DNA of 46,530 nucleotides. Source: Sideroxydans sp. GTDB taxonomy: Bacteria > Pseudomonadota > Gammaproteobacteria > Burkholderiales > Gallionellaceae. Positions 20,237 to 28,804 of the stretch are shown here, piece by piece. The notes below the pieces were generated by a model. It did not search any database. It was not told where the DNA came from and saw only the letters and a list, made by a program, of their open reading frames with translations. Location: assembly GCA_013824485.1 (NCBI GenBank), contig PNNY01000005.1, forward strand, positions 1 through 46,530. The letters run 5' to 3'. The position numbers were made by a program, and so were the translations under genes. Positions within the stretch are counted from its first letter, which is position 1; each line of letters begins with the position of its first letter.

Positions 20237-20387
20237 AATTCGTAAATTCTTTAGTCTAAACAGGCTGAACACCGCCTTTAGACAGGCACGCATGATAGTC
20301 GAAAAGCGGGGATAAATCCATGAAAGGAATCGCTTGCCTTCACGCCCTTGATTGCCACCAAGGGCATTGGCGACGAACTCTCCAATA

Positions 20388-20474
20388 CCGTTCGTCCTGA
20401 GTAGGCGCAGCCGTATCGAAGGATCGGCGTAGCCCGCTAATCATTCCGTTCGTGCTGAGCCTGTCGAAGCGTGA
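20388..20474. repeat. Two copies of a TTCGTCCTGAGC..GTCGAAG-type dispersed repeat
   Basis: CCGTTCGTCCTGAGTAGGCGCAGCCGTATCGAAGGATCGG (20388-20427) and CCGTTCGTGCTGAGCCTGTCGAAGCGTGA (20446-20474). Family familiar from proteobacterial intergenic repeats. Confidence 0.6.
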
Positions 20475-20510
20475 TTGGAATTTCTAAATTCAAAACCAAC
20501 TTCGTCGGGG

Positions 20511-21031
20511 GTAGCCCGACAGCTAGTCACTTTTTCTTGCTTCGCCAAGAAAAAGTAACCAAAAAGAAGGCGACCCTGCTGTATCGCCCTTCGGGTTCCT
20601 TCGGTCGGTCAATAAAATTGGGCGGCTGCGCAACTCGCACGATCCGCTTAGCGACCACGTGCTCAAACAGTGCTCGCCTTCTCCCCAATTTTATCGCCCG
20701 CCCTCAGCGCTACAGAAGGGAATGAAAATCAAAAGCAAAACCCCAAACCCAGAATCCGCGAGGCGGGCATTGCGCGCAGCGCACACAAAACCGCCTCACC
20801 GCCTTTGAACTTCCTTCCCCTGTGCGCCGCCGAGTAGCGGAAGGCAGTCAGGGGTAGTCCGACGAATATGTTTGAGCACGTGACTGCGTAGCAGATCGTG
20901 CGAGTTTATGAGGAGGCCTGTCTGGTTGAGCAACGCAGGAAACCCACGCAGTGGGCGGCGCACCGGGGTCGCCTTCTTTTTGGTTACTTTTTCTTGGCGA
21001 AGCAAGAAAAAGTGACTAGCTGTCGGGCTAC
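20511..21031. repeat. Intergenic element bounded by a 66-bp perfect inverted repeat
   Basis: Left arm 20511-20576 GTAGCCCGACAGCTAGTCAC...AAGGCGACCC is the exact reverse complement of 20966-21031. Inner imperfect pair 20632-20668 / 20870-20906 (31 of 37 match) and a smaller pair 20612-20622 / 20684-20694. Confidence 0.85.
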
Positions 21032-21086
21032 CACCGACGGTTTTGCTGGGGTTCCATACGGCGCAATGCCCGTTGGTTATTGCGCT

Positions 21087-21482
21087 CTACGCAAGCTCTC
21101 CAAAATCATTTGCAACCACTTCAAGCTCGCTACCTTCATGCCACCAAATATACAAAATTTGATTGAACAACGAAGCATCATACTCGCTGGGGAGGAAGAC
21201 AAGATGATTTCCGCAACCATCTGAGCCAATGGATATGGCATCTGGCGGAAATCCTCGCCATTCTCTTGCGGATTCGGTCTCTTTGATAATATCAATGGCG
21301 GTGCGGCGGGCATGCTCTTTGTCTGATGTATCAAAGACAGGATTAAGCTCCCACGGAATGTCCAAGACGATTACCTCGCCACCATTGCTTTTCAAGAGGT
21401 GCTCACGAAATGAAGCTGGCAGTTTTGCGCCGAGCTTTGCCTCGGCAGCCTCAATAAAACGAAGTTCGGTAGTAAATGTCAT
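21087..21482 (-). CDS. SMI1/KNR4 (SUKH) family protein
   Basis: 131 aa; IEAAEAKLGAKLPASFREHLLKSNGGEV ... ISIGSDGCGNHLVFLPSEYDASLFNQILYIWWHEGSELEVVANDFGEL. Confidence 0.85.
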   Translation of the reverse strand: MTFTTELRFIEAAEAKLGAKLPASFREHLLKSNGGEVIVLDIPWELNPVFDTSDKEHARRTAIDIIKETESAREWRGFPPDAISIGSDGCGNHLVFLPSEYDASLFNQILYIWWHEGSELEVVANDFGELA

Positions 21483-21519
21483 TTGAACTATAACGAGCTA
21501 AAGTAATTTAGATTCCATA

Positions 21520-23040
21520 TCAAACCACCTTCACCTTAATCCCCGCAATTCTCCCCTGCCACTCCTTCGGCCCAATCTCATGCACCGACCTCCCTTGCGT
21601 ATCCACTGCAACAGTCACCGGCATATCCAACACCTCGAACTCGTAAATCGCCTCCATGCCTAGATCCGCAAAGGCCAACACACGCGACTGTTTGATGGCT
21701 TTGGATACCAGATACGCCGCACCGCCCACGGCCATCAGGTACACCGCGCCGTGTTTCTTGATGGCCTCGATGCCTGTTTTGCCGCGCTCGGATTTACCGA
21801 TCATGCCGATGAGTCCGGTTTGCGCCAGCATGGTCTCGGTGAATTTATCCATGCGGGTGGCCGTGGTTGGCCCCGCAGGTCCCACCACTTCGTCGCGCAC
21901 TGGATCGACCGGACCGACGTAGTAGATGAAGCGTCCATTGAAATCCACAGGAAGCTTCTCGCCCTTCGCCAGCATATCCACCATGCGCTTGTGCGCAGCA
22001 TCGCGTCCGGTGAGTAGCTTGCCGGAAAGCAGCAGGGTTTCGCCCGGTTGCCATTGCGCGATGTCGGCGCGAGTGACCGTATTCAAATCCACGCGGCGCG
22101 CGTCCGGCGATGCTTTCCAATGTACATCGGGATAGTCCTCGATCTTGGGTGGTGTGAAGGTAGCCGCACCACTGCCATCCAATTCGAAATGCACATGGCG
22201 CGTGGCTGCGCAGTTTGGGATGATGGCGACTGGCTTGGAAGCGGCATGGGTGGGGTAGTCCAGAATCTTCACATCCAGCACCGTGGTCAGTCCACCCAGA
22301 CCTTGCGCACCGATACCCAACGCATTCACCCTGTCGTAGATCTCAATGCGCAATTCTTCGATACGATTCCGCGCACCGCGCGCTTTGAGTTCGGTCATGT
22401 CGATGTCTTCCATCAATGACTCTTTCGCCAGCAGCACTGCCATCTCCGCCGTGCCGCCGATACCGATGCCCAGCATGCCCGGTGGGCACCAGCCCGCGCC
22501 CATCAAAGGCAATTGGCTCACCACCCATTCCACGATGTCGTCGCTGGGGTTCAACATCGCAAAGCGTGATTTATTTTCCGAACCGCCCCCCTTGGCCGCG
22601 ATGCGCACTTCCACCTTGTCGCCCGGCACGATCTCAAAATGCACCACCGCTGGCGAGTTGTCACCCGTGTTCTTGCGTCGTCCCGCAGGGTCAGCCACCA
22701 CCGAGGCGCGCAACACGTTGTCCGGTAATTGATAAGCGCGACGCACACCTTCACTCACCATGTCGGTGATGCTCATCGAAGCATCCGACCAGCGCACATC
22801 CATACCCACGCGCACGAACGCCACCACGATGCCGGTATCCTGACAGATAGGGCGTTTGCCCATGGCGCACATGCGCGAGTTCGTCAGAATCTGCGCCATC
22901 GCATCCTTCGCAGCAGGGGACTCCTCGCGTTTATAGGCAGCCGCCAATGCTTGCACATAGTCTTGGGGATGGTAGTAAGAGATGAATTGCAATGAATCGG
23001 CGATGCTATCGATGAAATCTTGCTGGCGGATGGTGGTCAT
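21520..23040 (-). CDS. fumA: Class I (Fe-S) fumarate hydratase
   Basis: 506 aa; RPICQDTGIVVAFV, GAGWCPPGMLGIGIGGTAEMAVLLAKESL, GPAGPTTATRMDKF; fused alpha and beta parts. Symbol family-level only. Confidence 0.93.
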   Translation of the reverse strand: MTTIRQQDFIDSIADSLQFISYYHPQDYVQALAAAYKREESPAAKDAMAQILTNSRMCAMGKRPICQDTGIVVAFVRVGMDVRWSDASMSITDMVSEGVRRAYQLPDNVLRASVVADPAGRRKNTGDNSPAVVHFEIVPGDKVEVRIAAKGGGSENKSRFAMLNPSDDIVEWVVSQLPLMGAGWCPPGMLGIGIGGTAEMAVLLAKESLMEDIDMTELKARGARNRIEELRIEIYDRVNALGIGAQGLGGLTTVLDVKILDYPTHAASKPVAIIPNCAATRHVHFELDGSGAATFTPPKIEDYPDVHWKASPDARRVDLNTVTRADIAQWQPGETLLLSGKLLTGRDAAHKRMVDMLAKGEKLPVDFNGRFIYYVGPVDPVRDEVVGPAGPTTATRMDKFTETMLAQTGLIGMIGKSERGKTGIEAIKKHGAVYLMAVGGAAYLVSKAIKQSRVLAFADLGMEAIYEFEVLDMPVTVAVDTQGRSVHEIGPKEWQGRIAGIKVKVV

Positions 23041-23152
23041 GGCGATGTCCCTGTGATGGATGCTTGGATTATGGAAGCGTGAGCATTCAGCGTCAAACGG
23101 TTAGAATGCGCGCCCGCCTTCATTTGGCAAACAAGGTTCACGGTACTAGCTA

Positions 23153-24049
23153 ATGGCAATCCAATGGTTCCCCGGACACATGACCGCCGCCCGCAAGAAG
23201 GCGACGGAAACCATGGAGCGCATCGATGTCGTCATCGAGGTGCTGGATGCGCGCGTGCCAGAAGCGGGTAGCAATCCTATGCTTCGCGAGATGCGCGAAC
23301 ACCGGCAGCGACCTTGTCTGAAGGTGTTGAACAAAGCAGACCTCGCCGACCCTGCCGCCACTAAGGGATGGCTGGACTATTTCAATAGTCAGAAGAATGT
23401 GAAAGCCATCGCCCTCTCCTGCAAGAAACCGGGTGAGGCTGCAAAGATCCCCAAACTATGCTTGCCGCTAGCGCCGCATCGCGGCACGTCACTCAAGCCG
23501 CTGCGCATGATGGTGATGGGCATCCCGAACGTGGGGAAATCCACTTTCATCAATGCAGTACTCAAGCGCCGAACCGCCAAGGTGGGCGATGAACCTGCCA
23601 TCACCAAGAACCTACAATTCTTCGAACTCAACGACCACATGCAGCTTGTCGATACCCCGGGCATGATGTGGCCGAAGATAGAATACGAGAGCGATGGCAT
23701 GATGCTCGCTGCCAGCAACTTGATCGGGCGCAATGCGTATGACGAAGGGGAAGTCGCCACCTTCCTCGGCGACTTGTTGATGCAACACTATGCAACACAG
23801 GTAAAGCAACGCTACACATCGGTAACACATGAAATGGATGGCGTCGCGCTCATTGAAACCATTGCGCAGATACGTGGCTATCGCATCCGTGGACAAGAAC
23901 CTGACTTCGAAAAAGCGGCAATGACGCTGTTGCAGGACTACCGTACGGGGACGCTGGGGCAGATCAGCTTGGAAACCCCTGCTTCACGCGCGGCCATGAT
24001 TCAAACTAAATTAGTTCCCGCTTATAATCCAAACCATTCTGATTCCTAA
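23153..24049 (+). CDS. ylqF: Ribosome biogenesis GTPase YlqF/RbgA
   Basis: 298 aa; circularly permuted GTPase: QWFPGHMTAARK, LNKADL, GIPNVGKSTFINAV, DTPGMMWP. Confidence 0.93.
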   Translation: MAIQWFPGHMTAARKKATETMERIDVVIEVLDARVPEAGSNPMLREMREHRQRPCLKVLNKADLADPAATKGWLDYFNSQKNVKAIALSCKKPGEAAKIPKLCLPLAPHRGTSLKPLRMMVMGIPNVGKSTFINAVLKRRTAKVGDEPAITKNLQFFELNDHMQLVDTPGMMWPKIEYESDGMMLAASNLIGRNAYDEGEVATFLGDLLMQHYATQVKQRYTSVTHEMDGVALIETIAQIRGYRIRGQEPDFEKAAMTLLQDYRTGTLGQISLETPASRAAMIQTKLVPAYNPNHSDS

Positions 24050-24058
24050 AGATCTCGA

Positions 24059-24787
24059 ATGCGTTTGCTTCATCTCTCTCTCGTGCTTGCTGGACTCTCC
24101 CTTTCAGGGTGCAGCACCTTGCATCTCAGCGCCTACACGTTAGACAAAGACCCACTTGAACCTTTCAACCGCAAGGTCTATGTCTTCAATGACTCGCTTG
24201 ACCAATCCATCGTCAAACCGGTTGCTCAGGGTTATGACAAGGTCGTTCCCCAACCCGCTAAAACGCTGGTGAACAATTTCTTCTCCAACCTAGATGACGT
24301 GACGGTCACTGCAAACGACCTGCTTCAACTCAAATTCAAGCAAGCCGCCAGCGACGGCAGTCGTGTGCTGTTCAATTCCACCTTCGGACTCTTGGGATTC
24401 CTCAATGTGACCGACCGCTTGGAGAAACACAATGAAGATTTCGGCCAAACGCTAGGTTATTGGGGGCTGAGCAGCGGCCCTTACGTGATGCTCCCGCTCT
24501 TAGGTCCAAGTTCCTTCCGTGATGGGATCGGCTTGTACGGTGACAGCTATGTCAGCGTCATCGGCAACACGACCCCGACCACCTCACGTTATGCAGCCTA
24601 TGCCGCAGAAGGATTGAACAAACGAGTGAATATCCTTGACCAAGAAAAAGTACTGGATGATGCGACCATCGACCGCTACAGCTCTCTGCGCGACTTCTAC
24701 CTACTGCGTCGTCAAAGTCTAGTGTATGACGGCGACCCACCGCGTGTGAAATATGACGACGAAGACGAAGAGGAAGTAGCACCATAA
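24059..24787 (+). CDS. mlaA: MlaA/VacJ family lipoprotein
   Basis: 242 aa; lipobox LSLSGC; DPLEPFNRKVYVFNDSLDQSIVKPVAQGYDKVVP; GPYVMLPLLGPSSFRDGIG. Confidence 0.95.
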   Translation: MRLLHLSLVLAGLSLSGCSTLHLSAYTLDKDPLEPFNRKVYVFNDSLDQSIVKPVAQGYDKVVPQPAKTLVNNFFSNLDDVTVTANDLLQLKFKQAASDGSRVLFNSTFGLLGFLNVTDRLEKHNEDFGQTLGYWGLSSGPYVMLPLLGPSSFRDGIGLYGDSYVSVIGNTTPTTSRYAAYAAEGLNKRVNILDQEKVLDDATIDRYSSLRDFYLLRRQSLVYDGDPPRVKYDDEDEEEVAP

Positions 24788-24791
24788 ATAA

Positions 24792-24814
24792 CGGCGGGTT
24801 CAACCCGCCGTTTT
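24792..24814 (+). terminator. Rho-independent terminator after mlaA
   Basis: CGGCGGGTT-CAA-CCCGCCG followed by TTTT. Confidence 0.8.
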
Positions 24815-24836
24815 CGTTTGTGTCGCCTAACTGCAA

Positions 24837-25721
24837 TTACTTAGCGTTACGCAATGCCTCGATACGCTCATCCAATGGGGGATGCGTCATGAACAACTTG
24901 GAGAAGCCACCACCACCCGAGATGGCTTGAGCGGCCATGTTCTTCGGTAACGCCGCAGCTTCTTCATGATTACCTTTCAGGCGCTCCAAAGCAGCGATCA
25001 TCTTTTGGCGACCCTCCAAGCTTGCCGCACCCGCATCTGCACGGAACTCACGTTGACGCGAGAACCACATAACGATGATGCTAGCCAGCACACCCAAGAT
25101 CAACTGCGCAGCGATCTCCGCCACGAATGCGCCGATACCAGGGCCATCACGTCCATCGTTCTTCAATAACACACGGTCGACGAAGTAACCGAACAACTTG
25201 GCGAAAAACACCACGAAGGTATTCACCACGCCTTGGATCAAAGCCAGCGTGACCATATCTCCGTTCGCTACGTGACTCACTTCATGTGCCAGCACCGCTT
25301 CCGCTTCGTCTTTACTCATCGCGTGGAGCAAACCGGTGCTCACCGCCACCAACGCATTGTTACGGTTCCAGCCCGTCGCAAAGGCATTTACATCAGGCGC
25401 GTCGTAGATTGCTACTTCTGGCATACCGATACCTGCCGCTGCGGCTTGGCGGCGCACGGTATCCACCAACCAACGCTCAGTTGCATCCTGAGGCACCTCA
25501 ATGACTTGCGCACCGACTGATTGCTTCGCCATCCACTTCGACATCAACAGAGAAACGATAGAACCTGCGAAACCGATCACGGCAGACAGTGCCAACAACG
25601 AACCAAAGTTGATACCACCGTTCGCATCCATCCAGCGGTCCACGCCCAACAGGCGCAAAGTGATACTGATGACCACCAAGACAGCGATATTGGTCAATAG
25701 GAACAAAAAGATACGTTTCAT
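24837..25721 (-). CDS. htpX: Protease HtpX
   Basis: 294 aa; TM segments, [14 protein letters not shown] zinc motif, [17 protein letters not shown]-terminus. Confidence 0.97.
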   Translation of the reverse strand: MKRIFLFLLTNIAVLVVISITLRLLGVDRWMDANGGINFGSLLALSAVIGFAGSIVSLLMSKWMAKQSVGAQVIEVPQDATERWLVDTVRRQAAAAGIGMPEVAIYDAPDVNAFATGWNRNNALVAVSTGLLHAMSKDEAEAVLAHEVSHVANGDMVTLALIQGVVNTFVVFFAKLFGYFVDRVLLKNDGRDGPGIGAFVAEIAAQLILGVLASIIVMWFSRQREFRADAGAASLEGRQKMIAALERLKGNHEEAAALPKNMAAQAISGGGGFSKLFMTHPPLDERIEALRNAK

Positions 25722-25857
25722 GCGACTCTCTCCACAGTTAAGTTCACGGCGCTCAGTTTAACAAACTTCCCTAGCCGCTCGGCTCGCTACATGGGGGAAG
25801 CTTTTTGCTTTTTCAAGACCCACCTCTGATATAGGAGCCGAGAAAAGGTTCGCCACA

Positions 25858-26694
25858 TCAGAACCGGAATCTCATGCGCAATCCTAATTCAGTCGTGCGA
25901 TTCTCTGGCTCAGTAAAGAAATACCAAGTGGTTGCCCCATTTTTAACAATGGGCTGCAAGACAGAATCGGACTCGCTGATACGCCATATACTAAAAAAAG
26001 GGCCAAACGCCCAACCCCCCATTTCATACATGACATCCGCACGAAATCCGAATCCCGAGTTCTGCGCATTCGTAACATCAGGGGCGCTGTTATATCCAGA
26101 GTGACCGACCAAATCTGAGAGACGTGAGAGCTGTCTTCCACCCAACAGTCGATCAAGCTCCACGGTCGTTGCAAGTACAGCCGAGTCATCTAATTTAAAG
26201 CGATGGGTCACCCCCAATGGCACGTAGAGATAATTACTTTCTCGGCGATACCCTATCGCACCACTGCTGCTGTACCCACGCAAATCGTTGAAAAGGTAGC
26301 GGTAACCAATACCAATGTAAGGAGAGTAAATTCCATTTCCACTTAGAAAATCACGCCCAACTAATCCTCTTGCATCCAGATACCAATCTGGAGCACTCGG
26401 TTGATAACCAGAGCCCACATAATCAACACTGCCGTAGGCAAAGCGCAAATCGTCTTTGATGAACCAGTCCGCGTTCAATGTTTTTGCACCTAAGTGATTC
26501 ACGCCGAACTTATCGCCCTTATTGGTCATCCCCAGAGAAGGCTCTTCATAACGATAAGAAGATATTGAAATCTCGAACTCTTGCCCACTTTTCGTCTTAA
26601 GGATTTGGCTATCAGCGTGTGCTATAGGCGTGTGTAGTAATGAGACAAAGACAAACAAGCACGTGATGATGAAATGTTTGGGGGATAAGCTCAT
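25858..26694 (-). CDS. Predicted outer-membrane beta-barrel protein, function unknown
   Basis: 278 aa; signal peptide ending AHADS, alternating aromatic/polar strands, C-terminal ...LGLRMRFRF with terminal Phe. Confidence 0.7.
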   Translation of the reverse strand: MSLSPKHFIITCLFVFVSLLHTPIAHADSQILKTKSGQEFEISISSYRYEEPSLGMTNKGDKFGVNHLGAKTLNADWFIKDDLRFAYGSVDYVGSGYQPSAPDWYLDARGLVGRDFLSGNGIYSPYIGIGYRYLFNDLRGYSSSGAIGYRRESNYLYVPLGVTHRFKLDDSAVLATTVELDRLLGGRQLSRLSDLVGHSGYNSAPDVTNAQNSGFGFRADVMYEMGGWAFGPFFSIWRISESDSVLQPIVKNGATTWYFFTEPENRTTELGLRMRFRF

Positions 26695-26760
26695 ATAGGC
26701 TGAAAATTAGTCCGAGAAGCGACACCCTAGCCCGCTCATCAAACTCGGTCAATATGCAGC

Positions 26761-26798
26761 AAAAAAGAAAGCCGATGCGGCTTGTAGCTCACATCGGC
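26761..26798 (-). terminator. Rho-independent terminator after amt
   Basis: Minus strand: GCCGATG-TGAGCTACAAGCCG-CATCGGC followed by TTTCTTTTTT. Confidence 0.8.
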
Positions 26799-26818
26799 CA
26801 TGTTTGAAAATATTAAAA

Positions 26819-28021
26819 CTACCAGCCTGATTCGCGTTCCGGCGTCGCAGTGATTTTATGAATAGAAAGATCAGCACCGTTGAACTCTTCTTCCGCATCA
26901 AGTCGAATGCCAACAAATTTCTTCATCAAGCCATACACGATGAAACCACCAGCGAGGGCGATGCCTACCCCCATCAATGTGCCGATGAGTTGCGACATGA
27001 AGCTAACGCCACCGATTCCGCCCAGCGCTTTCGCACCAAAGATACCAGCGGCGATTCCGCCCCATGCACCGCACAAGCCGTGCAATGGCCATACACCTAG
27101 CACGTCGTCGATCTTCCAGCGATTTTGTGTGAGCGTGAACATCACGACGAACAATGCCCCTGCGATGCCACCCACGATGAGCGCGCCAACGGGGTGCATC
27201 AAGTCGGAACCCGCACAGACGGCGACCAAGCCAGCCAATGGGCCGTTATGTACGAAGCCAGGGTCGTTCTTACCTAACCACAACGCAGTGAGCGTGCCAC
27301 CCACCATCGCCATCAACGAGTTCACAGCCACGAGACCGCTGATACCAGTGATGGTCTGCGCGGACATGACATTGAAGCCGAACCAACCGACGGTGAGTAT
27401 CCAAGCGCCAAGTGCCAAGAACGGGATGCTCGATGGAGGGTGGGCGGAGATACGGCCTTCTTTGTTATAGCGTCCACGGCGCGCGCCCAACAACAGCACG
27501 GCGGCCAAACCGATCCAGCCGCCTACTGCATGCACGACGACCGATCCTGCGAAATCATGGAAGCCCGCACCATAGGTTGTCTTCAGCCATTCTTGGATGC
27601 CGTAGTGGTTGTTCCATGCGATGCCCTCGAAGAAGGGGTAGACGAAGCCAACCAGTAGGAAAGTGGCGGCGAGTTGCGGATTGAATTTTGCACGCTCTGC
27701 GATACCACCCGAGACGATGGCCGGAATGGCCGCTGCGAAGGTCATCAAGAAGAAGAATTTGACGAGGTCATAGCCGTTCTTCTGCGCGAGTTGTTCTGCA
27801 CCCACGAAGAAATCGACACCATACGCGATGCTGTAGCCGATGAAAAAATAGGCCAGTGTAGAAACGGCAAGGTCACTGAGGATCTTCACCAAGGCGTTCA
27901 CTTGATTCTTCTTGCGCACCGTTCCCAATTCAAGAAAGGCGAACCCTGCGTGCATTGCCAGCACCATGATGGCGCCTAACAAAACGAATAAAACGTCACT
28001 GCTGAATTTCAACTCTTCCAT
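26819..28021 (-). CDS. amt: Ammonium transporter (Amt family)
   Basis: 400 aa; GFAFLELGTVRKKNQVNALVKI, FAGSVVVHAVGGWIGL, GPLAGLVAVCAGSDLMHPVGALIVGGIAG, WPLHGLCGAWGGIAAGIFG. Confidence 0.96.
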   Translation of the reverse strand: MEELKFSSDVLFVLLGAIMVLAMHAGFAFLELGTVRKKNQVNALVKILSDLAVSTLAYFFIGYSIAYGVDFFVGAEQLAQKNGYDLVKFFFLMTFAAAIPAIVSGGIAERAKFNPQLAATFLLVGFVYPFFEGIAWNNHYGIQEWLKTTYGAGFHDFAGSVVVHAVGGWIGLAAVLLLGARRGRYNKEGRISAHPPSSIPFLALGAWILTVGWFGFNVMSAQTITGISGLVAVNSLMAMVGGTLTALWLGKNDPGFVHNGPLAGLVAVCAGSDLMHPVGALIVGGIAGALFVVMFTLTQNRWKIDDVLGVWPLHGLCGAWGGIAAGIFGAKALGGIGGVSFMSQLIGTLMGVGIALAGGFIVYGLMKKFVGIRLDAEEEFNGADLSIHKITATPERESGW

Positions 28022-28054
28022 ACTGCTCTCCTAATGTGCGAACGGCTCTCAGCT

Positions 28055-28070
28055 TGCAAGAACTGTTCCT
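28055..28070 (-). promoter_or_regulatory. Candidate sigma54 promoter for amt
   Basis: Minus strand AGGAACAGTTCTTGCA aligns with TGGCACGNNNNTTGCA: GG/GC spacing exact, 9 of 12 defined positions match. About 35 nt upstream of the ATG. Confidence 0.65.
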
Positions 28071-28175
28071 CATTCATAACCAATTGAAATATATAGAATA
28101 AAAATTCTACAGGGCTAATTCATCAGGGATTAACGAACCGAAATGGTGCGCTTTATTGACGCCGCACCATCAATT

Positions 28176-28192
28176 TGCACCGTTCAGGTGCG
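28176..28192. promoter_or_regulatory. Candidate NtrC-binding site
   Basis: TGCACC-GTTCA-GGTGCG matches the TGCACC-N5-GGTGCA palindrome; about 140 bp upstream of the inferred sigma54 start. Confidence 0.6.
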
Positions 28193-28197
28193 CAGCA

Positions 28198-28740
28198 TCA
28201 TTTCCAATCAGTTAGATATTTTTCCAGCCAGAACAAACCCACGATGGTCTTGCCGTCGGTGATTTTGCCCAGCCGTATCCACTCGATAGCTTCACTTACA
28301 GAAAGCTCAAACACTTCGAGGAACTCACCATCATCTAATTTTCTACCTCGATATGTCAGACCGCGCGCAATGAAGTATTCCAAACGTTCATCCGAGTAAC
28401 CGATGCATGGGTATGCTGAGGTGAGATGCACCCATTCGCTTGCCACGTAGCCAGTCTCTTCCAACAGTTCACGTTGGGCGGTGACGAGGATGTCCTCTCC
28501 TTTGTCGATCTTGCCCGCTGGCAGTTCGATGAACTCCTGACGAGGTGGATATCGGTACTGACGCTCCATCACCAGATTGCCGTTGTCTAACTGCGCAATC
28601 ATGACGACCGCTCCTGGATGAACCAGATATTCTCGACTGCTGGTTGAACCATCTGGCAACAACACGCGGTCTTTACGAATTTCAAGAAAGCCACCGTTGT
28701 AGATGAGTTCGCTGTCGATCTGTTTTTCGGTTAGGTCCAT
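28198..28740 (-). CDS. NUDIX hydrolase (ADP-ribose pyrophosphatase-like)
   Basis: 180 aa; Nudix box GKIDKGEDILVTAQRELLEETGY. Confidence 0.92.
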   Translation of the reverse strand: MDLTEKQIDSELIYNGGFLEIRKDRVLLPDGSTSSREYLVHPGAVVMIAQLDNGNLVMERQYRYPPRQEFIELPAGKIDKGEDILVTAQRELLEETGYVASEWVHLTSAYPCIGYSDERLEYFIARGLTYRGRKLDDGEFLEVFELSVSEAIEWIRLGKITDGKTIVGLFWLEKYLTDWK

Positions 28741-28759
28741 TTCTACTCCCTAGAAAGCA

Positions 28760-28783
28760 ATACTCCCGCCTTAGCGGGAGTAT
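28760..28783. terminator. Hairpin between nuoN and NUDIX gene
   Basis: ATACTCCCGC-CTTA-GCGGGAGTAT, 10-bp perfect stem; no strong U-tract. Confidence 0.55.
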
Positions 28784-28804
28784 CTGTTCATTAATTCTTT
28801 GCGA

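Noticed and set aside
20471-21005. ORFs 20471-20725 (+) and 20796-21005 (-) sharing LLRQEKVTKKKAT
   Set aside because: Both are translations of the inverted-repeat arms; better explained as a repeat element than as genes.
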